A stretch of 64,000 nucleotides of DNA, taken from positions 124,001-188,000 of the forward strand of contig SAJS01000007.1 of NCBI GenBank assembly GCA_004017535.1, in the 5' to 3' direction. This DNA comes from Mesorhizobium sp. (GTDB lineage: Bacteria; Pseudomonadota; Alphaproteobacteria; Rhizobiales; Rhizobiaceae). Made by a program: the position numbers and the translations under genes. This document shows, in pieces, positions 36,440 through 44,913 of this stretch; the first letter of the stretch is position 1; every line of letters starts with the position of its first letter. The notes below the pieces were generated by a model. The model saw only the letters and a program-made list of their open reading frames with translations, ran no database searches and was not told the DNA's origin.

Positions 36440-37228
36440 ATGAACATCGAGCCGGGCCGACTGACGAAGAAGGAGCGCCATGAGCTGATCCTGTCGGAGG
36501 TCCGGCGCTCCGCCTCGATCCGCATCTCGAAGCTTGCGCGCCGCATCGGCGTGGCCGGCGAGACCATCCGCCGCGATCTCATCGAGCTCGGGGAGGCGGG
36601 GCTGCTCAACCGCACCTATGGCGGCGCCACCATTTCGCTGGTGACGTCGGAACCGGTGATTGCCGAGCGCGGCCTCACAATGGTCGAGGAGCGGGCCCGC
36701 ATCGGGCGTGGTGCGGCCGGACTGGTCGAGAAAGGCTCGATCGTGATGATCGACGGTGGATCGACCACCTACGAGGTGGCGCGCAGCCTCTCGCAGCACG
36801 GCCGGGACCTGACGATCATCACCAACTCAATCGGCGTCGCCTCGGTGGCCGGCGCCAATCCCGGCTTCCGCGTCATCCTCTGCCCCGGGACCTATGACAG
36901 CCGCGAGGCCGCGGTGCTCGGCGAGGACACGGTCGAATTTGTGCGCCGCTACAATGCCGACGTCGCCGTCATCGGCGCCTCGGCGCTGAACGCCGAAGGG
37001 CCGAGCGACATGATCTCGGGCGCGGCGGCGGTGAAGCGGGCGATGATGAGGCGGTCGCTGTCGACGATGCTGGTCGTCACCAACGACAAGTTCGGCCGCA
37101 GCGGCCTGGAGCGCGTCTGCGCGCTGAGCGAGATCTCGGACATCGTCACCGACAGCGAGCCGGCAGCGGAGCTGCGCGCCGCGATCGACGAAGCAGGCGG
37201 CGAGCTGCACGTCTTTGCCGAAGGTTAG
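36440..37228 (+). CDS. DeoR/GlpR-family transcriptional regulator
   Basis: A 262-residue regulator with an N-terminal DeoR helix-turn-helix (KKERHELILSEVRRSASIRISKLARRIGVAGETIRRDLIELGEAGLLNRTYGGA). A DeoRC sugar-phosphate-isomerase-like sensor domain follows (IGRGAAGLVEKGSIVMIDGGSTTYEVARSL; ITNSIGVASVAG; VIGASALNAEG). ATG 36440 follows GAAGGA. It is last in the polyamine-type gene line on this strand, 70 bp after the oxidase; its target is not evident and the domain suggests a phosphorylated sugar effector. Confidence 0.86.
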   Translation: MNIEPGRLTKKERHELILSEVRRSASIRISKLARRIGVAGETIRRDLIELGEAGLLNRTYGGATISLVTSEPVIAERGLTMVEERARIGRGAAGLVEKGSIVMIDGGSTTYEVARSLSQHGRDLTIITNSIGVASVAGANPGFRVILCPGTYDSREAAVLGEDTVEFVRRYNADVAVIGASALNAEGPSDMISGAAAVKRAMMRRSLSTMLVVTNDKFGRSGLERVCALSEISDIVTDSEPAAELRAAIDEAGGELHVFAEG

Positions 37229-37258
37229 GGCTGTATCGGCTAGTCTCTTTGTTTTTGC

Positions 37259-37302
37259 GCAATTCCGGACGGAAACCCGCTGCGCACTTTTCCTGGAATT
37301 GC
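37259..37302. repeat. short palindromic repeat, copy 2
   Basis: The same GCAATTCC/GGAATTGC arms as the copy at 33330, with loop CGGACGGAAACCCGCTGCGC. It lies between the convergent DeoR-type and aminothiazoline-hydrolase-type genes; the stop codon of the latter (37304-37306) falls in the repeat's immediate flank. Confidence 0.8.
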
Positions 37303-37303
37303 T

Positions 37304-37807
37304 TTAGGCGTCGCGGTTGGTCAGCGCGATGTGGCAGCAGCCGGAGCCGTGGCCCGGCGTCCAGGTGACATTGTCGAAACGCACGCCGGTCGCCTCGAAC
37401 AGGCCGCGGTCGAAGGCGCCGGCGATGCGGCAGAGCGTGGCGAGTTTCTCCTCGCCGACGCCTGCTTCCACCCACGCATCCTTTAGCGGGCAGCGCTTGA
37501 CCTTGAAGGCGATGTGGTCCGGCCCGCGCTCGACATGGGTCGGATACATCCGCCCGCCGTCCGGACTGACGGCGAGGAAGGCCTCGCCGATCGCCGGCGC
37601 GTCGTTGGGACCGAAGCCGGCGAAGGCCGCCGCGGCGACTTCCCGGCCGCGCTTCTCGATGCTGCGGATCATAGCCGCCTCGGCCTTTTCGGCGCCGAGC
37701 TCGGCGGTCAGTTCTTCGAGGAAGAGGCGGTAGAGGTCGGCGCGGTTGCGGAAGGCGGAATCGAGCTCGCGCGACAGTTTCTCGGCTCTGGCTGCGGGGT
37801 CGGTCAT
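37304..37807 (-). CDS. L-2-amino-thiazoline-4-carboxylic acid hydrolase-family protein
   Basis: A 167-residue protein whose C-terminal half has the family's signature Cys-containing segments: VKRCPLKDAWVE, LCRIAGAFDRGLFEATGVRF and GSGCCHIALTNRD. Members include the enzyme that opens the thiazoline ring of L-ATC on the way to L-cysteine, but many family members are uncharacterised. It lies 64 bp downstream of the last peptide-importer gene in the same direction, with a palindromic element between, so it probably processes an imported compound. Confidence 0.75.
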   Translation of the reverse strand: MTDPAARAEKLSRELDSAFRNRADLYRLFLEELTAELGAEKAEAAMIRSIEKRGREVAAAAFAGFGPNDAPAIGEAFLAVSPDGGRMYPTHVERGPDHIAFKVKRCPLKDAWVEAGVGEEKLATLCRIAGAFDRGLFEATGVRFDNVTWTPGHGSGCCHIALTNRDA

Positions 37808-37830
37808 GGTGCGTCCTGGTTTTGTTGTTT

Positions 37831-37879
37831 GACCATGATCTTGTCCGCAAGCCGGTTGCCACTTTGCGGAATCATGGTC
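37831..37879. repeat. palindromic element overlapping the dppF stop
   Basis: GACCATGAT (37831-37839) pairs with ATCATGGTC (37871-37879), and the inner TCCGCAA/TTGCGGA arms also pair. The right arm contains the TGA stop codon of the upstream ATPase gene. Confidence 0.8.
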
Positions 37880-38648
37880 GGTTTCTGATCAGCTTCGGCA
37901 TGGCTGCCACCAGCGCCTTGCCGACTGCCGACTGCGGATCGGCGATGACAGCGCGGGCATCGCCGCTTTCGGCGATCCGGCCGGCATCGAGGATGACGAC
38001 GCGGTCGGCCACGGCGCGGATGACGCCGAGGTCATGGGAAATGAACAGATAGGCGATCCGTTCCTGCCGTTGCAGGTCGAGCAGCAATTCCAGGATCTGT
38101 CCGCGCACCGATACGTCGAGGGCCGAGACGGCCTCGTCGAGCACGATCAGCGACGGCCGCGTGGCGATGGCGCGAGCGATCGCGACGCGCTGTCGCTGGC
38201 CGCCGGAAATCTCGTGAATGGCGCGGGCAGCGAGGCCGGTATCGAGGCCGACGCGCTCCAAAAGCGCCGCGATTCGGTGCGGGCGCTCGGAGCGCGGGGC
38301 AATGCCATGTATGCGCAAGGGGTCGTCGAGCACGCGCGCGACGGTGGCGCGGGGGTTGAAGGCGGCGAGCGGATCCTGGAACACCATTTGCAGGCGGGCA
38401 CGGCGGGCGCGCAAAGCGGCGCCTGACAGTGCGAGGAAATTCGCGCCTTCGAAGTCGATGCGGCCGGCATCGGGCTCGATCAGCCGCAGCACCAGCCTTG
38501 CGATGGTCGATTTGCCGCTGCCGGATGGGCCGGCGAGCGCCAGCGTCTCCGCCGGGCCGACGTCGAAGGACACCTCGTCGACTGCCGCGAAAGGCTTGCC
38601 GCCGCGATGGTAGCGCTTGGTGAGATTGGTGACGGCAAGCACGCTCAT
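37872..38648 (-). CDS. peptide-type ABC transporter ATPase (DppF/OppF-like)
   Basis: A 258-residue ATPase: Walker A GPSGSGKST, Q-loop VFQDPLAAFNPR, signature EISGGQRQRVAIARAI, Walker B LIVLDEAVSALD and H-loop FISHDLG. The short length lacks the long C-terminal oligopeptide/dipeptide extension seen in DppF, as is common for rhizobial systems. The start overlaps the DppD-like stop in ATGA. It forms a heterodimeric motor with that protein. Confidence 0.9.
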   Translation of the reverse strand: MSVLAVTNLTKRYHRGGKPFAAVDEVSFDVGPAETLALAGPSGSGKSTIARLVLRLIEPDAGRIDFEGANFLALSGAALRARRARLQMVFQDPLAAFNPRATVARVLDDPLRIHGIAPRSERPHRIAALLERVGLDTGLAARAIHEISGGQRQRVAIARAIATRPSLIVLDEAVSALDVSVRGQILELLLDLQRQERIAYLFISHDLGVIRAVADRVVILDAGRIAESGDARAVIADPQSAVGKALVAAMPKLIRNRP

Positions 38649-39655
38649 GCCGAGGTGCCCTGTCGGTCAAGCTGAGGCTCGGCGTCCAGGCCAAGATGAG
38701 CGTCGAGCAAGGCGCGCGTATAGGCTTGCTGCGGCGCGTTGACGATTTGACTGGTCTCGCCGAGTTCGATCAGTTCGCCACGGCGCAGCACCGCGATGCG
38801 ATCGGCAAGCGAGGCGGCAAGCGCGATGTCGTGGCTGATGAAGATGAGCGTCATGCCGTCCTCGCTGACCAGCCTGCGGATCAGGGCGACGATCTCGGCC
38901 TGGACGATGGTGTCGAGCGCGCTGGTCGCTTCGTCGGCGATCAGGATTTTCGGTCCGGCGGCGATTGCCGCGGCGATCGCCACGCGCTGCTTTTGCCCGC
39001 CGGAGAGCTGGTGCGGGTAGGCGTGGAGGGCCGAGTCCGGGTCAGGGAGGCGGACGCGTTGGAGGAGGGTTTTGGCCTTGGCGTAGGCTTCGCGCCAAGT
39101 GAGGTCGAGATGGGTGCGCGCGACCTCGGCGATCTGCTTGCCGATCGGCATGACCGGGTCGAGACTGGAGGAGGGGTCCTGGAAGACGAAGCCGATGTCG
39201 CGGCCTAGGAGGAGAGGTCTATCATGAAGATGGAAAGGCTGGCGCTCTACGGCGCCCCCCTCTGTCCTGCCGGACATCTCCCCCACTTGGGGGGAGATTG
39301 AGCTGTCGCGATCGGTTTCGCCAACCGCGGGCGTTGCAGGAGGAGAGCCGGCAGCGGAACTGCTGATCTCTCCCCTTGTGGGGGAGATGTCCGGCAGGAC
39401 AGAGGGGAGCGCGAAGGAATGAGGCGCTTGCGATTTCGGTATCTTCCAATTGATGGTCCCGTCAATCTCGCTACCCCGCGCCAACAACCCCGCAACCGCC
39501 AGTGCCAGCGTGCTCTTGCCCGAGCCGCTTTCGCCGATGATTGCCAGGCGCTCGCCAGCCTCCATATCCAGGCTGACGCCCTTCAGCGCCGGCACCTCTA
39601 TGCCGTCGCGCCGATAGGCAATTCTCAGATCGCGAATGGAAAGCAACGCCGTCAC
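38645..39655 (-). CDS. peptide-type ABC transporter ATPase (DppD-like) with in-frame palindromic-element insertion
   Basis: A 336-residue ATPase. Walker A GESGSGKST lies near residue 40 and Q-loop FVFQDPSSSLDP near 155, followed by signature QLSGGQKQRVAIAAAI, Walker B ILIADEATSALD and FISHDIA. Between Walker A and the Q-loop, residues 83-133 are encoded by a 150 bp palindromic repeat (39255-39407) and read LPDISPTRGEI ... SISPQVGEMSGR; without them the protein would be a normal 285 residues. The frame is kept. GTG 39655 overlaps the DppC-like stop. Function may persist because the insertion falls in a variable loop. Confidence 0.85.
   Translation of the reverse strand: MTALLSIRDLRIAYRRDGIEVPALKGVSLDMEAGERLAIIGESGSGKSTLALAVAGLLARGSEIDGTINWKIPKSQAPHSFALPSVLPDISPTRGEISSSAAGSPPATPAVGETDRDSSISPQVGEMSGRTEGGAVERQPFHLHDRPLLLGRDIGFVFQDPSSSLDPVMPIGKQIAEVARTHLDLTWREAYAKAKTLLQRVRLPDPDSALHAYPHQLSGGQKQRVAIAAAIAAGPKILIADEATSALDTIVQAEIVALIRRLVSEDGMTLIFISHDIALAASLADRIAVLRRGELIELGETSQIVNAPQQAYTRALLDAHLGLDAEPQLDRQGTSA
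39255..39407. repeat. palindromic repeat element inside the dppD-like gene
   Basis: Perfect 30-base terminal inverted repeats, 39257-39286 and 39378-39407, beginning CCCCTCTGTCCTGCCGG. The centre contains GATCGGTTTCGCC. A sister element in the same orientation is at 41519-41675. The form is that of the small non-autonomous palindromic elements of Rhizobiales. Confidence 0.88.
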
Positions 39656-40482
39656 GACAGGCTCCTGCGCACCGCGGTGCTCTCCACCACACCTTCGCCC
39701 GCGAGGTAGACGCCGAGCACCGTCAACATCAGTGCGACGCCCGGGACGATCGACAGGAGCGGGGCGGTGCGCAGCACTGCACGCCCCTCGGCGATCATGC
39801 CGCCCCAGGTGACGCGGTTGGGGTCGCCGAGGCCGAGGAAGGAGAGCGCCGCTTCTGTGAGGATCGCGGCGGCGACGATCACCGACGACAGGGCCAGCAC
39901 CGGCGGCAAGGCATTGGGCAACACTTCCCGGAAAGCTATTTCAAGCGGGTGCATGCCGATGACGCGGGCGCCGGCGACACAGTCGCGTTCGCGGATCGAC
40001 AGCACTTCCGCGCGGGCGACGCGCGCCGGCCCGGTCCAGGCGCTGAGCGCGATCGCCGCGACGACGACGCCCAGCGAAGGCCCGATGATGCTTACGAAGG
40101 CCAGCGCCAGTAGGAAGCTTGGCACGGTCTGGAAGGCGTCGGTGATGCGCATCAGCGCTTCGTCGACGAGCCCTCCGGCGAAGCCGGCCAAGGTGCCGAC
40201 CACGGCGCCGATCAGGAGCGCCGCAGCAGCCGCCGCCAGGCCGACCGCCAATGAGGTACGGGCGCCATGGAACAGCTCCGCCAGCACGTCGCGGCCGAGC
40301 CGGTCGGTGCCGAGCGGCAGCGACCAGTCCTGGAAGGGCGGCAGCAGCGCCGGGCCGGCGATGGCCTGCGGATCGCCGGGAAAGAACAGCGGCGCCGTCA
40401 AGGCCATGACGAGGAGGAGGGCGAGGATAAACGCGCCGGCGATCGCTTCCGGCGTGTGCAAGAAACGGCGCAGGCGCTTCAT
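39652..40482 (-). CDS. peptide-type ABC transporter permease (DppC-like)
   Basis: A 276-residue inner-membrane permease. The N-terminal OppC-type segment precedes PLGTDRLGRDVLAELFHGARTSL, a DppC/OppC signature. The EAA loop is present as CVAGARVIGMHPLEIAFREVLPNALPP. There are six hydrophobic segments. ATG 40482 overlaps the DppB-like stop (ATGA) and its own stop overlaps the DppD-like GTG, so the operon is translationally linked throughout. Confidence 0.9.
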   Translation of the reverse strand: MKRLRRFLHTPEAIAGAFILALLLVMALTAPLFFPGDPQAIAGPALLPPFQDWSLPLGTDRLGRDVLAELFHGARTSLAVGLAAAAAALLIGAVVGTLAGFAGGLVDEALMRITDAFQTVPSFLLALAFVSIIGPSLGVVVAAIALSAWTGPARVARAEVLSIRERDCVAGARVIGMHPLEIAFREVLPNALPPVLALSSVIVAAAILTEAALSFLGLGDPNRVTWGGMIAEGRAVLRTAPLLSIVPGVALMLTVLGVYLAGEGVVESTAVRRSLS

Positions 40483-41465
40483 GCGCTCGCCTCGCCGGCG
40501 CCGACGCGCGGATCGAGGACAGCGTAGGCGAGATCGACCAGAAGGTTGATCAGGATGACGAGAACGGCGCTGATCAGGATGATGCCGAGCAGCAGCGGCG
40601 TATCGCGCCCGGCGACGGCTTCCTGCGCCAGCCGGCCGAGGCCGGGCACGGCAAAGACGCTTTCGATGACGACGCTGCCGCCCAGCATCTGCGCCGATTG
40701 CAGGCCGAGCATGGTGACCAATGGCAGAAGCGCGTTGCGGGCTACATGGGCAAGCACGACACGGCGGCGCGGCAGGCCCCTGGCGCGGGCGGCGAGGACA
40801 AAATCCTGCCGCCAGGCTTCGGCCATGCCGGCGCGCATCATGCGCAGGTAGAGCGCGAGATAGATGAAGCCGAGCGCCGAGACCGGCAGCACGAGATGGA
40901 TGGCAATGTCGGTGGCGCGGGAAAATCCGGTTTTGCCGGAGGCGATGGTCTCGATGCCGCCGATCGGCAGCCAGCGCAAATCGACGGCGAAGACGACGAT
41001 GAGCACGAGGCCGAGCCAGAAGCCGGGCACGGCATAGAGCGCCAGCGAGCCGATCGACAGGAAGCGGTCGCGGAAGCTGCCGGGCCGCGCGCCGGCATAG
41101 ATGCCAAGTGCCGAGCCAAGGCCGAAGGAGAGCGCGGTGGCGCTGCCCATCAGGATCAGTGTGGTCGGCAGACGCTCGAGAATGACGTCGCGGATCGGCC
41201 GCGAGAACGTGACGGACTGGCCGAGATCGAGATGCAGCAAGGCCCAAAGGTAGTTCGCCAGCCGTGTCAGCTCGGACTGATCCAAGCCCCAGCGGTGGCG
41301 CAGCAATTCGATCATGCCGGCATCGCCGCCGGTCGAGACGATATAGGCGTCGACCGCGTCGCCGGGAGCGGCTTCGAGCAGCAGGAAGCTGCCGATGACG
41401 ACGATGAGCAGCACGAAGACGCTGCCGACGAGGCGACGGCGGAGGATGGTGAGGGCGCGGGTCAT
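40479..41465 (-). CDS. peptide-type ABC transporter permease (DppB-like)
   Basis: A 328-residue inner-membrane permease. The N-terminal RRLVGSVFVLLIVVIGSFLLLEAAPGD and HLDLGQSVTFSRPIRDVILERLPTTL are DppB/OppB signatures, and the EAA loop is VLAARARGLPRRRVVLAHVARNALLPLVT. It has six hydrophobic segments. It follows the binding-protein gene after 273 bp that hold a palindromic element. Confidence 0.9.
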   Translation of the reverse strand: MTRALTILRRRLVGSVFVLLIVVIGSFLLLEAAPGDAVDAYIVSTGGDAGMIELLRHRWGLDQSELTRLANYLWALLHLDLGQSVTFSRPIRDVILERLPTTLILMGSATALSFGLGSALGIYAGARPGSFRDRFLSIGSLALYAVPGFWLGLVLIVVFAVDLRWLPIGGIETIASGKTGFSRATDIAIHLVLPVSALGFIYLALYLRMMRAGMAEAWRQDFVLAARARGLPRRRVVLAHVARNALLPLVTMLGLQSAQMLGGSVVIESVFAVPGLGRLAQEAVAGRDTPLLLGIILISAVLVILINLLVDLAYAVLDPRVGAGEASA

Positions 41466-41518
41466 GCGCGCCCCGAAGGGATGGCGATACGCTGGCTATT
41501 GAAAAAGCCGAGCCCAGG

Positions 41519-41675
41519 CCCCCCTCTCTGTCCTGCCGGACATCTCCCCCTCAAGGGGGGAGATTGGCTATCAGCAACGGTTTCGCCAATTTTCGAGGTT
41601 GCAGAACTGGCGGGACGGAGGAACTGCTGATCTCCCCCCTTGAGGGGGAGATGTCCGGCAGGACAGAGAGGGGGG
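41519..41675. repeat. palindromic repeat element in the operon intergenic gap
   Basis: A 157 bp element with 46-base perfect inverted arms (41519-41564 and 41630-41675) and a centre containing CAACGGTTTCGCC. It is homologous to the element inside the dppD-like gene and lies in the same orientation. Placed between the binding-protein and DppB-like genes, it can fold into a very strong hairpin and so may reduce downstream expression. Confidence 0.88.
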
Positions 41676-41738
41676 TGACGGAACGCGGCCTCCGGCCAAA
41701 TTCCGATTTCTTCACGAACTCTCATCCGCGCGAGTGTG

Positions 41739-43349
41739 TCACGATTCCAAATAAGTGTCCGCCCAGTTCGACACAGCCCAGCGAGGGTTGTTGGCGATGT
41801 TGCCCACCGTATCGCGGGCCACGCTGATGAAACTCCATTCGGCGACGTTGATTAGCGGCAGGTCGGCGGCGACGTTTTTCTGAAACTCCTTGTAGAGCTC
41901 GGTGCGGGCGGCGGTATCGAGCGTCTCGGACGCCTTGACGATTATTGCGTCTAGCTCGGCGTTCTTGTAGCCGCCCTGGTTGGAGAAGGGCACGCCGTCG
42001 GGAATGCCGCTCTGCACCAGGATGGTGGTCGAGATCGCCGGGTCGCCGCGGAATACCGGCGGGCCGACGGCGAGGTCGAAGGCATGGTCGGTGTAGACGG
42101 CCTTGATGTGGGCCGCCGAGTCGTTGTTGACGATCTGGGCGTCGATGCCGATCGCCGCCAGCGCCTGGCGTAGGTAATCGCCGAACTGCTTCGTCTCGTT
42201 GAAATAAGGTGCCGGCAAAAGCTTCAGCGCAAAGCGCTTGCCGTCGTCGGCGCGCTTGTAGCCGGCCTCGTCCAGCAGAGCGTTGGCCTTGGCGACGTCG
42301 AAAGGATAGGTCGGCACGTCGGCAGTGTAGAATTGCGGGTCGTTCTTCGGCACCGGGCCGGTCGCGGTCGCGGCATAGCCGAGGAAGATCGTCTTGACGA
42401 CGAAATCCTTGTCGATGGCATGGGCAATGGCCTGTCGCACTTTCAGATCGGCCAGCTCCTTGCGGCGGTGGTTGATCTCGACGACGAGCTGGTAGGTCAG
42501 CCCCTCATAGCCCTTGGTGATGACCTTCAGGCCCGGCACCTTGGAGATGCGGTCGAGATCGGCGAGCGGAACGGCGGAGAAGGCGGCGAGCTGTATCTCT
42601 TCCGCTTCTAGCGCAGCCGCGGCGGACGTGCGATCGGGGAGCACCTGGTAGACGATCTCGTCGAGATAGGGCTCGTCCTTGCCCCAATAGGCGTCGTTTC
42701 TCGTCAGCCGGTAATATTGCCCGGCCTTGTATTCGGCGAATTTGAACGGACCGGTGCCGACTGGCGCATTGTTGGCCGGGTTGTCCTCGATCTTGCCGTT
42801 TTCATAAACGTGCTTCGGCACGACGCTCGACAGCGCCGGCAGCGCGTTGCGGATGAGCTGGAACGGCGTCGGCTCGGCGAATGTGAAGACGGCCGTCAGC
42901 TCGTCTGGCGTATCGACGGCTTCGAGGTCCTTGAACACGGTGCGGCCGAGATTTTGCAACGGCTTCCAGATCTGCAGCGCGGAGAAGGCGACGTCGGCGG
43001 AGGTGAAGGGCTTGCCGTCATGCCATTTGACGCCATCGCGCAGCTTGAAGGTCACCGACAGGCCGTCGGCCGCACCTTCCCAGGAAAGCGCGAGGCGCGG
43101 CTGAAGCCCGTCCTTGCCGTCGAAAGAGGCCTCGGCCAGCGTCTCGACGATCTTGCTGGAAATGAAGAAGACGCCGTTGGAGGCAACGATCGCCGGGTTG
43201 AGGTTGCGCGGTTCGGAATCGGCGGCCAGCACGAGGCGTCCGCCTTTCTTCGGCGTCTGCGCGAAGCCGATGGCCGGCAGCGCGGTCGAGGCCAGCAGCA
43301 GCGCCGAACCGGCCAGCAGGCCGCGGCGTGAAATCGTCAATTCGGACAT
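41739..43349 (-). CDS. peptide-type ABC substrate-binding protein (family 5)
   Basis: A 536-residue periplasmic binding protein of the DppA/OppA type. A Tat-like signal (ISRRGLLAG ... ALPAIGFA) precedes the mature part, with LVLAADSEPRNLNPAI, VTFKLRDGVKWHDGKPFTSADVAFS as the SBP_bac_5 signature, and LDEAGYKRADDGKRF. Family 5 proteins bind peptides, opines, sugars or nickel; the M24 peptidase opposite suggests peptide-like or amidated substrates. It is divergent from that peptidase gene across 334 bp carrying two TGGT-N3-ACCA-type sites. Confidence 0.9.
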   Translation of the reverse strand: MSELTISRRGLLAGSALLLASTALPAIGFAQTPKKGGRLVLAADSEPRNLNPAIVASNGVFFISSKIVETLAEASFDGKDGLQPRLALSWEGAADGLSVTFKLRDGVKWHDGKPFTSADVAFSALQIWKPLQNLGRTVFKDLEAVDTPDELTAVFTFAEPTPFQLIRNALPALSSVVPKHVYENGKIEDNPANNAPVGTGPFKFAEYKAGQYYRLTRNDAYWGKDEPYLDEIVYQVLPDRTSAAAALEAEEIQLAAFSAVPLADLDRISKVPGLKVITKGYEGLTYQLVVEINHRRKELADLKVRQAIAHAIDKDFVVKTIFLGYAATATGPVPKNDPQFYTADVPTYPFDVAKANALLDEAGYKRADDGKRFALKLLPAPYFNETKQFGDYLRQALAAIGIDAQIVNNDSAAHIKAVYTDHAFDLAVGPPVFRGDPAISTTILVQSGIPDGVPFSNQGGYKNAELDAIIVKASETLDTAARTELYKEFQKNVAADLPLINVAEWSFISVARDTVGNIANNPRWAVSNWADTYLES

Positions 43350-43506
43350 CGTTCAAACTCCCCTCTTCGCGCCGTCGCAGGCGCGCCAATCGCGTGATTA
43401 TGGCCCTTGGCAAAGGTTTCGCCAGAGACGGATTTGGCGCATCATGGCTTGGCTTTGAAATTTCCGTCCGCTGGACCAGCCGGCCCAAAGAACCTCTCAT
43501 ACTTTT

Positions 43507-43523
43507 ATCTGGTAGGACCAGAT
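43507..43523. promoter_or_regulatory. operator ATCTGGT-N3-ACCAGAT
   Basis: A 17-base site with perfect 7-base inverted arms and spacer AGG. The same arms occur at 48328-48344 with spacer TCG, and near-copies at 48504-48520, 63581-63597 and 63761-63777. The form fits the FadR/GntR-type consensus TGGTNNNACCA. Confidence 0.72.
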
Positions 43524-43582
43524 TATAGGGCGGCGGGATAGAGAGTCGGATATACACCGCCTTTGGCACGAAACTGATCAGT

Positions 43583-43597
43583 TCTGGCTGGACCAGA
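43583..43597. promoter_or_regulatory. second, weaker operator-like site
   Basis: TCTGG-CTGGA-CCAGA, a 5-base inverted repeat with TGGC in place of TGGT in the left half, 76 bases right of the first site and closer to the M24 gene. Confidence 0.45.
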
Positions 43598-43683
43598 GTA
43601 GCCAAAATGATGCAGATTTGGCCGACAGCCATAAATCATAACGTTCGGCGCTCCTGCGGCCGATGAAAAACAGGGAGAGGCAG

Positions 43684-44874
43684 ATGAACATCGCTCCGGG
43701 CAAGACCGAGGTCAGCAGCATTCCCTTCGACGAGGCGCGGGTGGACCGGCTGATGGAAGAGGCCGGCATCGACGTGCTGTTCGCCACCTCCAAGCACAAC
43801 ACGCAATATCTGCTCGGCGGCTACAAGTTCATCTTCTTCGCCGCCATGGATGCGATCGGCCACAGCCGTTACCTGCCGATCGTGCTTTACGAGAAGGGCG
43901 GGCCGGAGCATGCGGCCTATATCGGCAACAAGATGGAAGGCGGCGAGCATCAGAACCATCCGTTCTGGACGCCGACCTTGCATACCGCCTGCTGGGGCAC
44001 GCTCGATGCCGCCAATCTGGCGGTGGAGCATCTGCGCCAGACCGGGAAGTCTGCGGCGCGCATCGGCATCGAGCCCGGCTTCCTGCCGTCCGACGCCTAT
44101 ATGCTGATCCGCAAGGCGCTGCCAGATGCCAAGCTGATCGATGCGACCGGCATGCTCGAGACGATGCGCGCCATCAAGACCGAGGCCGAGCTGGAACAGC
44201 TGCGCATCGCCTCCGAGCTGATCACCGATTCCATGCTGGCAACGATCGCCTGGGCGCGCGAGGGCACGAGCAAGACCGACATCATCGAGCGGCTGAGGCG
44301 CGAGGAGACCAATCGCGGCGCGCATTTCGAATATTGCCTGCTGACGCTGGGCTCAAGCCACAACCGCGCGGCGTCCAGCCAGGCATGGAAGAAGGGCGAG
44401 GTGCTGTCGATCGATTCCGGCGGCAATTATCACGGCTATATCGGCGACCTTTGCCGCATGGGCGTGCTCGGCGAGCCCGATGCCGAGCTGGAGGATCTGC
44501 TGGCCGAGGTCGAAACCGTGCAGCAGGCGGCCTTTTCCAGGGTCAAAGCCGGCACGCTCGGCGGCGACATGATTTCGCATGCGGAAAGCGTGCTGAAGGC
44601 GTCCAAGGTTGCGGCCTACACGGATTTCTTCGCCCACGGTATGGGCCTGATCACGCATGAGGCGCCGTTCCTGATGACCAACCATCCGGTCGCCTATGAA
44701 GGCACCTATGCGGCCAAGCCGCTGGAAAAGAACATGGTGCTCTCGGTCGAGACGACCATGCTCCACCCGACACGCGGCTTCATCAAGCTGGAGGACACGG
44801 TCGCGGTGACGGACAGCGGTTATGTGATGTTCGGCGATCGCGGGCGCGGGTGGAACCGGGGTGGGGTTTCTTAA
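43684..44874 (+). CDS. M24-family metallopeptidase (Xaa-Pro peptidase/creatinase-like)
   Basis: A 396-residue protein with an N-terminal creatinase-like domain (DEARVDRLMEEAGIDVLFATSKHNTQYLLGG) and a pita-bread catalytic domain. All five expected metal ligands are visible: Asp in LSIDSGG, Asp in YIGDLCR, His in FFAHGMGLITHE, Glu in SVETTM and Glu in KLEDTV. Xaa-Pro dipeptidases and C-N hydrolases share this fold. ATG 43684 follows GGGAGAGG. It is divergent from the peptide-type importer, which suggests uptake and cleavage of a shared substrate. Confidence 0.88.
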   Translation: MNIAPGKTEVSSIPFDEARVDRLMEEAGIDVLFATSKHNTQYLLGGYKFIFFAAMDAIGHSRYLPIVLYEKGGPEHAAYIGNKMEGGEHQNHPFWTPTLHTACWGTLDAANLAVEHLRQTGKSAARIGIEPGFLPSDAYMLIRKALPDAKLIDATGMLETMRAIKTEAELEQLRIASELITDSMLATIAWAREGTSKTDIIERLRREETNRGAHFEYCLLTLGSSHNRAASSQAWKKGEVLSIDSGGNYHGYIGDLCRMGVLGEPDAELEDLLAEVETVQQAAFSRVKAGTLGGDMISHAESVLKASKVAAYTDFFAHGMGLITHEAPFLMTNHPVAYEGTYAAKPLEKNMVLSVETTMLHPTRGFIKLEDTVAVTDSGYVMFGDRGRGWNRGGVS

Positions 44875-44913
44875 GCAGAAGGTTGGCGCTGCCCCTCATC
44901 TGCCCTTCGGGCA

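Larger units (their letters stand above)
43350..43683. other. divergent intergenic region with two operator-like sites
   Basis: It contains ATCTGGT-AGG-ACCAGAT (43507-43523) and a weaker TCTGGCTGGACCAGA (43583-43597), listed separately. No gene was recognised. The SD of the M24 gene (GGGAGAGG) is at its right end. Confidence 0.6.

Noticed and set aside
43468-43480. CTGGACCAG as a further operator of the TGGT-N3-ACCA type
   Set aside because: The half-sites overlap without the 3-base spacer shared by the other sites.
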